NCBI GenBank assembly: GCA_028282805.1
Contig: JANQHD010000016.1
Span: forward strand, 1-64,000
Direction of reading: 5' to 3'
Origin: Phycisphaeraceae bacterium
GTDB lineage: Bacteria > Planctomycetota > Phycisphaerae > Phycisphaerales > Zrk34
Length of the DNA stretch: 64,000 nt
Part shown: positions 35,549 to 44,013 of the stretch, one piece after another
Layout of the letters: each line of letters begins with the position of its first letter
Position numbering within the stretch: position 1 is the first letter of the stretch
Position numbers and translations under genes: made by a program
The notes under the pieces: generated by a model
What the model was told of the DNA's origin: nothing
The model's input: the letters and a program-made list of their open reading frames with translations, nothing else
Databases searched by the model: none

Positions 35549-36918
35549 GTGAGGCGTTTGTGGTTGTGCTCGGCGACGACGCGTGGCGCGTGGGTCGGAT
35601 TGCCGACGGCGAGGTCGAACTGGTTGATTTGCCGCACGAGGCCGGGTCGCCGGTGGAAGCGCGTGTCGATCGTGCGGCGGAGCAACTCGAAGCGTTGGGC
35701 CACGCGGGTCAACCGGTTGTGCTGGCGCTGCCGAGCGCGTGGTGCTTGAGCGCCGTGATCGCGATGGACGACCTGGAGCGCAGCGGCCGGCGGCGAGCGA
35801 TGGGGTACCGGCTTGAAGAGTGCCTGCCGATTTCGTGCGAAGACGTGGTGGCGGATTACGTCGAGTTTGATAAGGGTGAAGCGCTTGGCGTGTGTGCCGA
35901 GTACGCGCCGTTGGCCGCTTGCGTCAACGCCTTCGAGGCCCGTGGCGTGCCCGTGGGGCACCTCTGCCCGGCGGCGGTGCTGGTTGCGGCGCACGAGGCC
36001 GAGCGGTGCGCGGATATCGACGGCGTGCTGATCGGCCACGCGCACGAACCGCATGCCGAATACGACTTGATCGAGTTTCGCAACGGCAAACCTTCGCGGT
36101 GGTGGTGGATCACGCGGGACGACCACGCGGTGCGCGAACACGTCGCGGCGTGGGCGTCGGCCGACGAACGGCCGTTACGGTTGTCGACGGTCGGGGGCGA
36201 TCGGTCGGTCGGTGAGTATGTGAGCGCGATAGCGCAGGTATCGCTTGAATCGGGGGATGCCGATGCCACGCAGGCCGCGGCGCGGCAGGCGGCGAGGCTG
36301 TTGGATCACGCGGCGGCGCCGTGGGTCGACCTGCGACGCGATGCGCTGGCGGCGCCGGGGCGGTTTCGGGCTTACCACAAGCCGGTCGGCCTGCTCGCCG
36401 TGGCGGTCGTGTTGTTGCTGGTCAGCCTGTCGGTCGTGGCACAGTGGCGCGGCCGGCAGTACCGGGCGCTGGCCGCGCAGCACAAGCACGACCAGCGGCT
36501 CGTGTTTCAGCAGGCGATGCCCGACGCGAAGCGTGTGCCCGTCGAGTTCATGGCCCGCCGCCTGGACAGCGAACGCCGCAAGCTCGCCGGCGTCGGCGGG
36601 AAGGCGACGGAAGACGTCGACCCGGCGGAGTTGCACCCGACCTCGGCCTTAGCGCACCTTCGTGGTGTGCTGGCGCACCTGCCGGGCGACGTGCGTTACC
36701 GCGTGTTGGACCTGCAGATCCGGCCCGACCTGGTGCGCGTGGACGGCGAGGCGCAGAGCCACGTGGAGGCCGAGCGCGTGGCCGTGGCGCTGCGCCAGTC
36801 GGGCGCGTACACCGTCGAACAGCCCAAGACCGAGCGGCTCAAGGGCCGGGGTGTAAGCTTCTTGTTCCACGCCCGCCCGGCCGAAGCCTCGCTCGCCGCG
36901 AAGGGGGATACGCGATGA
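35545..36918 (+). CDS. gspL: GspL-like assembly platform protein
   Basis: The 457-residue protein has a cytoplasmic actin-like region (about 1-270: FVVVLGDDAWRVGRIADGEVEL, VVLALPSAWCLSAVIAMDDL) and a single membrane helix near 282-300 (GLLAVAVVLLLVSLSVVAQW). A periplasmic ferredoxin-like domain of about 120 residues follows. This is the GspL architecture that recruits GspE. It starts at a GTG overlapping the preceding stop codon and ends overlapping gspM. Overall similarity to proteobacterial GspL is weak, so the call rests mainly on architecture and order. Confidence 0.75.
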   Translation: MSEAFVVVLGDDAWRVGRIADGEVELVDLPHEAGSPVEARVDRAAEQLEALGHAGQPVVLALPSAWCLSAVIAMDDLERSGRRRAMGYRLEECLPISCEDVVADYVEFDKGEALGVCAEYAPLAACVNAFEARGVPVGHLCPAAVLVAAHEAERCADIDGVLIGHAHEPHAEYDLIEFRNGKPSRWWWITRDDHAVREHVAAWASADERPLRLSTVGGDRSVGEYVSAIAQVSLESGDADATQAAARQAARLLDHAAAPWVDLRRDALAAPGRFRAYHKPVGLLAVAVVLLLVSLSVVAQWRGRQYRALAAQHKHDQRLVFQQAMPDAKRVPVEFMARRLDSERRKLAGVGGKATEDVDPAELHPTSALAHLRGVLAHLPGDVRYRVLDLQIRPDLVRVDGEAQSHVEAERVAVALRQSGAYTVEQPKTERLKGRGVSFLFHARPAEASLAAKGDTR

Positions 36919-37448
36919 TTCAGCTCAAACGCTCGGCGAGGATGATCGCGTTGGTGGTGGTGGCGCTGGCGGTCGCGGCGGGCCTGAACCTGGAATGGAT
37001 GATCGCGCAGCGCGCCGAAGCGCGGGGCGCGTTGGAAGACCTTGAACGCTGCCGGCAGCTCGTGGGGCAGATCGCGTCGTTGCGCGACATACCCACCGTG
37101 GCTTCGACCGAAACCATGGGCGTGCAGGAGCTGGGCGACCGGATCCAGCGGGCCCTGCGGTTGGCGCAGCTCGAGGCCTCGGCGATCGAGGGCATCTACC
37201 CGCAGTCGGCCCGGCGCGTGGGCGACTCGCCTTACCTTTTGAAGCCGACGCAGATCGTGTTCCGCGGCGTGACCCTGCCGCAGCTGACCACGTTCCTGTA
37301 CCACATGAACGACGACACCGGCATGAACGTCAGCCACCTGAACCTCAGCACGCCGCGCAGCGACGCGACCGACGCGCGGTGGGACGCCGACGCCACGCTG
37401 ACCTACCTGATCTTTTCGCCGCCCAAGAACAAGCGAGCCAAACTGTGA
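36915..37448 (+). CDS. gspM: GspM-like inner-membrane protein
   Basis: The 177-residue protein begins at an ATG overlapping the gspL stop. It has one membrane helix at about 10-27 (MIALVVVALAVAAGLNLEWM), a short coiled coil (about 28-55) and a periplasmic alpha/beta domain (about 85-170). This matches GspM/PilO topology, the partner that binds GspL. The gene ends at a stop codon that overlaps the GTG of the following lipoprotein gene. Confidence 0.72.
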   Translation: MIQLKRSARMIALVVVALAVAAGLNLEWMIAQRAEARGALEDLERCRQLVGQIASLRDIPTVASTETMGVQELGDRIQRALRLAQLEASAIEGIYPQSARRVGDSPYLLKPTQIVFRGVTLPQLTTFLYHMNDDTGMNVSHLNLSTPRSDATDARWDADATLTYLIFSPPKNKRAKL

Positions 37449-38065
37449 GCGCGATGATGTGTCACCGAGCGATGAAACACCTTTGCCTTGCCCTGATGCT
37501 GATGGCCGCGTGCGGTTGCAACCCCAACCGCGTCGCGGACGCGCCGATCGGCAACTACCGAACCATCACCGCCGAGCCGCGGCGCGACACCGAGGCGGCC
37601 AAGCGCTTGAACCGCGTCGGCCTCGAGCACCTCGCGGCGGGTGAGTACGACGAGGCGGTCGACGCGTTCGTGCGCGCGTTGACCGAAGACGTCGAGTTCG
37701 GCCCGGCCCACAACAACCTCGGCAAGGTCTATTACATCCAGAAGAACTGGTACAAGGCCGCGTGGGAGTTCGAGTACGCCGGCAAGCTGCTGCCGCGCCA
37801 CGCCGAGCCGCGCAACAACCTCGGGCTCGTGCTGGAACAGGCCGGCGAGCTCGACCGCGCCGTCGACCAGTACCGCCAGGCGGTGGGCCTCGAGCCCGGC
37901 GTCATCGCCTACCGCGGCAACCTCGCGCGTGCGCTGATCCGTCGGGGCGACCGCACGGACGAGGTGCGCAAGCTGCTGGAGTTGATCGTCGAAAACGACA
38001 CGCGCCCCGAGTGGGTGCTGTGGGCACGCCAGCAACAGGCGGGTTCCGGCGTCCGGTTCGAGTGA
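37445..38065 (+). CDS. TPR lipoprotein at the end of the type II secretion operon (possible pilotin)
   Basis: The product has a lipoprotein signal with MAACGC. Three or four tetratricopeptide repeats follow (HNNLGKVYYIQKNWYKAAWE, PRNNLGLVLEQAGELDRAVDQY). The GTG start overlapping gspM by GTGA follows the pattern of this operon; ATGs at 37454 and 37472 are alternatives. Small TPR lipoproteins such as PilF/PilW act as pilotins that place secretins in the outer membrane, so this could serve GspD. That function is inferred from location and fold only. Confidence 0.78.
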   Translation: MSAMMCHRAMKHLCLALMLMAACGCNPNRVADAPIGNYRTITAEPRRDTEAAKRLNRVGLEHLAAGEYDEAVDAFVRALTEDVEFGPAHNNLGKVYYIQKNWYKAAWEFEYAGKLLPRHAEPRNNLGLVLEQAGELDRAVDQYRQAVGLEPGVIAYRGNLARALIRRGDRTDEVRKLLELIVENDTRPEWVLWARQQQAGSGVRFE

Positions 38066-38092
38066 TCGCACGCGGGCGCATCGCTGCGCGAA

Positions 38093-39709
38093 TCAGTCGT
38101 TCACCACTTCGTTTGTCGCGCCGGCGACGTGCGCCGTCTGGCCGTTGCGCCGGTCCAGCCACGCCTGTGTGAACCGCTGCGATTGTTCGATCTGCTCCGG
38201 CGTCAGCCGTTGGGCGAGCGCATCGCGTAGCGCGGCGGCGTCTTCGTGGCCCGCGGCGGCGGCGAGCGAGTACCAGTGGTGCGCGGTGGTTTCGTTTTGG
38301 TTCACACCCCGGCCGTGGGCGTACATCACGCCCAAGCGGTGCTGCGCGTGCGCGTCGCCCTGTTCCGCGGCGCGCTTGAACCAGTTGGCCGCTTGCGCGT
38401 AATCACGCGGCACGCCCCGGCCCTTGGCGTACATGAGCGCCAGGTTGTTTTGCGCCAGGCCGTGGCCCTGTTCCGCCGCGAGCGTGAGGTAGCGCAGCGC
38501 GACTTGGTCGTCTTGCGCCACGCCCTCGCCTTTGAGGTGCATCAGGCCGAGCTTGGTCTGGGCCAGCACGAAACCGCGATCCGCGGCCCGGCCGAACCAT
38601 TGCGCGGCTCTTTGCTGATCCGCTTCGACGCCCCGGCCCTTGTGGTACAGCCAGCCCAGCGAATACTCGGCCTGCGGCGTCTGTTGCTCGGCCGCCTTGC
38701 GCAGCCACTTACGCGCTTCGTCTTCGTCCTGTGGTACGCCCTCACCCTGAAGGTACATCAGCCCGAGGTTGGTCTGGGCCATGGCCAAGCCCTGCTCGGC
38801 GGCCCGGCGGTACCACTCGGCCGCTTGGGTGTCATCCTGCGCCACGCCCCGGCCGTCGTAGTACATCGCGCCCAGCGAGAACTGCGCCTCGGCGGCGCCC
38901 TGTTCGGCGGCCCGGCTGGCCCACGCGTAGGCCTGTTTGTCGTCCTGCACCACACCCCGACCGGTGATGTACAACAGCGACAGGTTGTTTTGCGCCGCGA
39001 CGTCGCCTTGCTCGGCGGCCCGGCGGTACCACTCGGCCGCCTCGCCGGGGTCCTGCCGCACCGCGTCGCCGCGGTCGTACATCAGGCCCAGCGTGTTCTG
39101 CGCCGCGACGTTGTTCCGCTCGGCCGACCGCTCGAGCCAGGGCTCGGCTTGGGCGTGTCGGCCTTCCTCATAATAGAACCTGCCCAGCGCCAGCTGCGCG
39201 CCGGCGTCGCCCTGTTTGGCGGCGCGCTTGAGCAGGTGCTCGGCTCGGCCGGCATCTTGCGCCACGCCGTGCCCGTAGTAGTGCAGCAGGCCCAGGTTGG
39301 CCCGCGCCGGCGCGTAACCCTTGTCCGCCGCGCGGCGGTACAGGTCGGCCGCTTTCGGGTAGTCTTGCTCGACGCCCTGGCCGGTGTAATACAGCAGGCC
39401 GAGGTTGTTTTGTGCCGCGGGGTGGTTCTGCTCCGCGGCCTTGGCGTACCAGTCGGCCGCCGACGCGTGGTCGGGTTCGACGCCCTGGCCTTGCTCGTGC
39501 ATGTAGCCGACCAGGTACTGGGCACGCCGGTCGCCCTTGTCGGCCAGCGGTTGCAGGTGGGCGTGCGCCGATTCGTAGTCGCCCTGTTGATAGGCGGTCA
39601 TGCCCATCTGGAACGGCGTGCAACCGGGCAGCGCGCCCCACGCCATCGCCGCCAGCACCACGGCGCAGCCGACCAAGCTCTTGCGATCAAACGGGAATGA
39701 ACGAACCAT
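38093..39709 (-). CDS. Sel1-repeat lipoprotein
   Basis: The 538-residue product starts at an ATG preceded by GAGGGAG and has a lipoprotein signal ending GALPGC. It is then built of about 12-13 Sel1-like repeats of 36 residues with the form A-x-x-WYRRAAEQG-x-x-x-AQxNLGLMYxxGxGVxQD. Such solenoids mediate protein-protein contacts in the envelope or signalling; the partner is unknown. It is convergent with the type II operon and divergent from pyruvate formate-lyase. Frequent repeat identity at DNA level makes the gene prone to recombination. Confidence 0.92.
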   Translation of the reverse strand: MVRSFPFDRKSLVGCAVVLAAMAWGALPGCTPFQMGMTAYQQGDYESAHAHLQPLADKGDRRAQYLVGYMHEQGQGVEPDHASAADWYAKAAEQNHPAAQNNLGLLYYTGQGVEQDYPKAADLYRRAADKGYAPARANLGLLHYYGHGVAQDAGRAEHLLKRAAKQGDAGAQLALGRFYYEEGRHAQAEPWLERSAERNNVAAQNTLGLMYDRGDAVRQDPGEAAEWYRRAAEQGDVAAQNNLSLLYITGRGVVQDDKQAYAWASRAAEQGAAEAQFSLGAMYYDGRGVAQDDTQAAEWYRRAAEQGLAMAQTNLGLMYLQGEGVPQDEDEARKWLRKAAEQQTPQAEYSLGWLYHKGRGVEADQQRAAQWFGRAADRGFVLAQTKLGLMHLKGEGVAQDDQVALRYLTLAAEQGHGLAQNNLALMYAKGRGVPRDYAQAANWFKRAAEQGDAHAQHRLGVMYAHGRGVNQNETTAHHWYSLAAAAGHEDAAALRDALAQRLTPEQIEQSQRFTQAWLDRRNGQTAHVAGATNEVVND

Positions 39710-40031
39710 GACTACTCCCTCGCTTCTTGCCGCCCAACACGGGCCGATAGAAATGACATCGGAACGCCGGCAGGGCGGGTTTAGGTGCGAGGGAGAACGC
39801 GAATTATTAAGGAATTCCAGGCTGAAATCGCCGTTGCGTTCGGGGCGATAGGTGATCGCCGGCACGTGGTCAGTTTGGCAGACGGGCACGCCGGCGCTCG
39901 CACGGGCAACGGTCGCGGGTTAGCAAGAATCAAACGTCGGGTGCACTAAACAACGACTATCATATCTGGTATAAAGCGGTGCTGTGCTTTACTCCCACCC
40001 CGTTGTGCCCCCACCCCCCAGAGGCAAAGAA
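39710..40031. other. Divergent intergenic region upstream of the Sel1 and pflB genes
   Basis: No gene is visible. The pflB-proximal part is AT-richer and contains CTGGTATAAAG (near 39966-39976), a possible -10 element, but no clear -35 or FNR-like TTGAT-N4-ATCAA site was found. Promoters for both flanking genes must lie here. Confidence 0.4.
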
Positions 40032-42341
40032 ATGACGATCGCCGCCAGTCATCCCGCCAGCAACCCGCTTGATCCCCACCCGTCGTTGACGGGCGAACCG
40101 GACGCCCCCGCCAGCGACCACCCCTGGCGGGGTTTCGAGCCGGGCGACTGGCAGGACGAGATCGCCGTCCGCGACTTCATCCAGAAGAACTACACCCCGT
40201 ACGAGGGTGACGACAGCTTCTTGGCCGGCCCGACGGACGCCAGCAAGAAGCTCTGGGATCAGGTCTCGGAGTTGATGCTCCAGGAACGCGACAAGGGCAT
40301 CCTGGATGCCGACACCGGCGTGGTGGGCACGATCACCTCTCACGGCCCGGGCTACATCGACCGCGACCTCGAGAAAATCGCCGGCCTGCAGACCGACAAG
40401 CCGCTCAAACGCGCGATCATGCCCGCCGGCGGCCTGCGCATGGTGGTCAAGGGCTTGGAGGCCTACGGCTACGAGATCGACCCGCGCATCGTGGAGATCT
40501 ACACCAAGTACCGCAAGACGCACAACGAAGGCGTCTTCGCCGCCTACACCGACGACATGCGCGCCGCACGCTCCAGCCACATCATCGCCGGCCTGCCCGA
40601 CGCCTACGGCCGCGGCCGCATCATCGGCGACTACCGCCGCGTGGCGCTCTACGGCGTGGAACACCTGATCCAAGAACGGCACCAGCAGAAGAAGATGCTG
40701 GAGTTCAGCCACATCGACGCCAAGACCACGCGCCTCCGCGAGAACGTCTCGGACCAGACCCAGGCCCTCCGCGACCTGATCGAGCTGGGCGACACCTACG
40801 GCTTCGACCTGCGTCGGCCGGCCCGCACCGCCCAGGAAGCGATCCAGTGGACCTACCTGGCCTACCTCGCGGCGATCAAGGAGCAGAACGGCGCGGCGAT
40901 GAGCCTGGGGCGCGTGAGCACCTTCCTCGACATCTACATCGAGCGCGACCTGGCCGAGGGGCGCATCACCGAACAAGAGGCGCAAGAGCTCATCGACCAC
41001 TTCGTCATGAAGCTGCGCATGGTGCGCTTCCTGCGCACGCCCGATTACGATGCGCTGTTCTCCGGCGACCCGGTCTGGGTGACCGAGGCGATCGCCGGCA
41101 TGGGCCTGGACGGCCGGCCGCTGGTGTCGCGCACCAGCTACCGCTTCCTGCACACGCTGCGGAACCTGGGCCCGGCGCCGGAGCCGAACATGACGGTGCT
41201 GTGGTCGGAGTCGCTGCCGCGCGCCTTCCGTGAGTACTGCGCGAAGCTCTCGATCGACACGTGTGCGATCCAGTACGAGTCGGACTCGAAGATGCGGCCG
41301 ATCTACGGCGACGACTACGGCATCGCCTGCTGCGTCTCGGCGATGCGTATCGGCAAGCAGATGCAGTTCTTCGGCGCACGGGCCAACCTGGCCAAGGCCC
41401 TGCTCTACGCCATCAACGGCGGCCGCGACGAGATCAGCGGCAAACAGGTCGCCCCACGCTTCGACCCGATCGACGGCGAAGTCCTCAATTACGACGAGGT
41501 CATGGACCGCTTCGACCAGGTGCTCGACTGGCTGGCGAACCTCTACATCAACACCCTCAACATCATCCACCGCATGCACGACAAGTACGCTTACGAAGCG
41601 CTGCAGATGTCCCTGCACGACGTGAACGTCGAGCGCACTTCCGCAACCGGCATCGCCGGCCTCTCCGTGGTGGTCGACAGCCTCTCGGCGATCAAGAACG
41701 CCAAGGTGCGCGTGGTCCGCAACGACGACGGCCTGGCGGTGGACTACGCCATCGAGGGCGACTTCCCGACCTACGGCAACAACGACCCCGCTGTCGACGG
41801 CATGGCCCGGCACATCGTGCGCCTGTTCATGAACAAGCTGCGCATGCACCGCACCTACCGCGACTCCACCCCGACGATGTCGATCCTCACCATCACCTCG
41901 AACGTCGTCTACGGCAAGGCCACCGGCAGCACGCCCGACGGCCGCAAGCAGGGCGAACCCTTCGCCCCGGGCGCCAACCCGATGCACGGCCGCGACACGA
42001 AGGGCGCCATCGCCTCGATGTCGTCGGTGGCGCAGCTGCCCTACGAGCACGCCCGCGACGGCATCAGCTACACCTTCTCCATCGTGCCCTCGGCGCTGGG
42101 CGCCAGCGACGAAGACCGCGTGAACAACCTCGTCGGCCTGCTCGACGGCTACTTCCGTCAGGGCGGCCACCACATCAACGTCAACGTCTTTGATCGGCAG
42201 CTGCTGGAAGACGCGATGGAACACCCCGAGCTGTACCCGCAGCTGACGGTGCGCGTCTCGGGTTACGCGGTGAACTTCGTGAAACTGACCCGGGAGCAAC
42301 AGCTCGACGTGATCAAGCGGACCTTCCATCAGAGCGTATGA
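40032..42341 (+). CDS. pflB: Pyruvate formate-lyase (formate C-acetyltransferase)
   Basis: The 769-residue enzyme converts pyruvate and CoA to acetyl-CoA and formate in anaerobic metabolism. The family's catalytic Cys-Cys pair lies in [12 protein letters not shown] (about residues 434-445), and the glycyl-radical motif is [12 protein letters not shown] near 738-750. The length matches E. coli PflB (760). GAGG precedes the ATG at 40032, which was preferred over an upstream in-frame ATG with proline-rich leader. It overlaps the activase gene by 4 bp, so they are co-expressed. It implies a fermentative or facultatively anaerobic lifestyle. Confidence 0.97.
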   Translation: MTIAASHPASNPLDPHPSLTGEPDAPASDHPWRGFEPGDWQDEIAVRDFIQKNYTPYEGDDSFLAGPTDASKKLWDQVSELMLQERDKGILDADTGVVGTITSHGPGYIDRDLEKIAGLQTDKPLKRAIMPAGGLRMVVKGLEAYGYEIDPRIVEIYTKYRKTHNEGVFAAYTDDMRAARSSHIIAGLPDAYGRGRIIGDYRRVALYGVEHLIQERHQQKKMLEFSHIDAKTTRLRENVSDQTQALRDLIELGDTYGFDLRRPARTAQEAIQWTYLAYLAAIKEQNGAAMSLGRVSTFLDIYIERDLAEGRITEQEAQELIDHFVMKLRMVRFLRTPDYDALFSGDPVWVTEAIAGMGLDGRPLVSRTSYRFLHTLRNLGPAPEPNMTVLWSESLPRAFREYCAKLSIDTCAIQYESDSKMRPIYGDDYGIACCVSAMRIGKQMQFFGARANLAKALLYAINGGRDEISGKQVAPRFDPIDGEVLNYDEVMDRFDQVLDWLANLYINTLNIIHRMHDKYAYEALQMSLHDVNVERTSATGIAGLSVVVDSLSAIKNAKVRVVRNDDGLAVDYAIEGDFPTYGNNDPAVDGMARHIVRLFMNKLRMHRTYRDSTPTMSILTITSNVVYGKATGSTPDGRKQGEPFAPGANPMHGRDTKGAIASMSSVAQLPYEHARDGISYTFSIVPSALGASDEDRVNNLVGLLDGYFRQGGHHINVNVFDRQLLEDAMEHPELYPQLTVRVSGYAVNFVKLTREQQLDVIKRTFHQSV

Positions 42342-43108
42342 GCAGGCCCGACCTCACCCGCGTACCGCTGGCGCGACGGCAGATCACAGGCAGGCTCCAC
42401 GCGATCGAGAGTTGCGGCACGGTCGATGGCCCCGGGATCCGCACCGTGATCTTCCTGCAGGGCTGTCGTCTGGCCTGCCGGTTCTGCCACAACCCCGACA
42501 CCTGGAACCTCAAGGGCGGCAGGCCGGTCAGCGTGGAAGACCTGCTGCGCGAGGTCATGGCCTACCACACCTACCACCAGGTGTCGGACGGCGGCGTGAC
42601 GCTCTCGGGCGGCGACCCGCTGGCCCAGCCCGAGTTCGCCCGCCAGGTGTTGCTAGCGCTGCGCGACGCGGGCATCCACTCGGCCCTGGACACCTCCGGG
42701 GGCCGGCCGTTGGAGATCACCCGCCCGGTCGTGGACGCGGCGGACATGGTCCTGCTGGACATCAAGCACACCGACCCCGATCGGCACCAGTGGCTGACGG
42801 GTGTGCCGATGGATCACAGCCTGGCCACCGGCGATCACCTGGCCGCCGCCGGCAAGCGCGTCTGGGTCCGCCACGTGGTGATCCCGGGCATCACCGACGA
42901 CGACGCACACTTCGAGCGGCTCGCCGCGGTCGTCGCGCGCTGGCCCAACGTCGAGCGGGTCGACCTGCTCGCCTATCACACGATGCACCTGGAAAAGTGG
43001 GCGGCGCTGGGCAAGTGTAACCCGCTTGAGGGCACGCCCCCGGCCGACCCGGCGACCATGGACCGTGGCCGGCAGGTCCTGCGCGACCACGGGCTGCCGG
43101 TGGTGTAA
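42338..43108 (+). CDS. pflA: Pyruvate formate-lyase-activating radical SAM enzyme
   Basis: The 256-residue product has the radical-SAM iron-sulfur motif GCRLACRFC (C-x3-C-x2-C) near residues 45-53, and the glycine-rich [13 protein letters not shown] motif near 84-96. The activase uses S-adenosylmethionine and a reduced 4Fe-4S cluster to install the glycyl radical on PflB. The ATG overlaps the pflB stop (ATGA). Length agrees with E. coli PflA (246). Confidence 0.96.
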   Translation: MSRPDLTRVPLARRQITGRLHAIESCGTVDGPGIRTVIFLQGCRLACRFCHNPDTWNLKGGRPVSVEDLLREVMAYHTYHQVSDGGVTLSGGDPLAQPEFARQVLLALRDAGIHSALDTSGGRPLEITRPVVDAADMVLLDIKHTDPDRHQWLTGVPMDHSLATGDHLAAAGKRVWVRHVVIPGITDDDAHFERLAAVVARWPNVERVDLLAYHTMHLEKWAALGKCNPLEGTPPADPATMDRGRQVLRDHGLPVV

Positions 43109-43121
43109 ACCAACCCACCAA

Positions 43122-43135
43122 CCGCAGGCCTGCGG
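43122..43135. other. Palindrome after pflA
   Basis: CCGCAGGCCTGCGG is a perfect 14-bp palindrome 14 bp after the pflA stop codon. It could form a five-bp stem with a GGCC loop in the transcript. The lack of a T-run makes simple intrinsic termination doubtful. Confidence 0.4.
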
Positions 43136-43365
43136 ATTCCAACGGGTGGCATCGTCTCGTGGGCGTGCTGTCGCTGCACGGTTTTTATCGTCTTGCGACG
43201 GAGATCGAGGGCAATTTGGCAACCTGGTGCTGGGTTGGCTGGAGAGGTTCGTATCCGCGCAGCGAGCCAACGATGGCGGGGCGCAAGAACGGTCGCTTGC
43301 GGCTAAGCGCGATTGGCTATGCGATTGGGCGATTTGTGGTCGAACGAAAAAAACCTAGTTAGCAA

Positions 43366-43392
43366 CTTCTTCTTCTTCTTCTTCTTCTTCTT
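43366..43392. repeat. (CTT)9 trinucleotide microsatellite
   Basis: Nine uninterrupted CTT units lie between pflA and a decayed reading frame. Perfect repeats of this length are rare in GC-rich bacterial DNA and are slippage-prone. The unit is three bases long, so changes in copy number would not shift a reading frame that crosses it. No intact gene that uses the repeat is visible. Confidence 0.9.
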
Positions 43393-43541
43393 GCGGCTGC
43401 ATCAACTGCATAATTACACAGTGTTTTGCCATCATGGAAGAGGGCCGGGCTTCGCAGTTCGACAGCCGCGTCCTGGACGCGTTCTTCAGCCGGGTCGAAG
43501 CGGTGACCGGTGTGCAGCTCGAATACGCGGAAGACGATTGA
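43393..43541 (+). pseudogene. Remnant of an HD-GYP-type C-terminus
   Basis: The frame directly after the microsatellite reads FAIMEEGRASQFDSRVLDAF followed by about 17 residues to a TGA at 43539-43541. An ATG at 43434 could start a 35-residue peptide. The pattern EEGRxSQFDxxVxDAF is that of the last helix of HD-GYP phosphodiesterases (usually EGRGxxFDPxVVxAF). No upstream catalytic part is present, so this looks like a truncated or eroded gene end. It sits next to other cyclic-di-GMP-related genes. Confidence 0.55.
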
Positions 43542-43550
43542 GCACCGCCC

Positions 43551-43985
43551 TCAAGCGGGCGGCTGGTTCCAGACCGACCAGTAATATTTCAGGTCCTGGA
43601 TCATCTGGTGGAACCGGTCGAAATCCAACGGCTTGGTGAGGTAGCTGTTGGCGTGGCTGAAGTAGGCCTTGGCGCGATCCGTCTCGGCTTCGGAACTGGT
43701 CAGCACGACCACGGGGATCGTTCGCAGTTGCTCGTCCTCTTTGATCTGCGCGAGCACTTCGTGGCCGTCGACCTTGGGCAGCTTCAAGTCGAGCAGGATC
43801 ACGTCCGGCCTGTCCCGGCTTTCGTAGGGGGATTCCTGTCGGAGGTAAGACAGGGCATCGGCGCCGTCCGTGACGTGGTCGACGGTGTTGGCCACGCGGT
43901 TTTCCGCCAGCGCCATCTGGACGAGGTTGGCGTGGTCGTCGTCGTCTTCAACCAGCAGGAAGTGCAGGGGTTTGGTGGGGGGCAT
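43551..43985 (-). CDS. Single-domain response regulator (Rcp1/CheY type)
   Basis: The 144-residue receiver domain has acidic residues at the start (LLVEDDDDHANL), the phospho-acceptor aspartate in DVILLDLKLPKVDG (near 63), T/S in VVVLTSSEAE and K in SYLTKPLDFD. No output domain is present. The fold resembles the response regulators that partner multi-sensor kinases of bacteriophytochrome type. It is 28 bp downstream of the histidine kinase gene in the same direction, so it is very likely its partner. Confidence 0.93.
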   Translation of the reverse strand: MPPTKPLHFLLVEDDDDHANLVQMALAENRVANTVDHVTDGADALSYLRQESPYESRDRPDVILLDLKLPKVDGHEVLAQIKEDEQLRTIPVVVLTSSEAETDRAKAYFSHANSYLTKPLDFDRFHQMIQDLKYYWSVWNQPPA

Positions 43986-44013
43986 GTCTCTGTGTCCTTT
44001 CTCTCGGCGTGTG

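Noticed and set aside
37600-37615. CCAAGCGCTTGAACC inside the TPR lipoprotein gene, similar to the LacI operator
   Set aside because: It lies deep in coding sequence encoding Lys-Arg-Leu-Asn, far from a promoter, so it is probably chance.
43159-43362. 67-codon open frame after pflA
   Set aside because: No ribosome site, no motif and overlapping alternatives of equal quality; not supportable as a gene.
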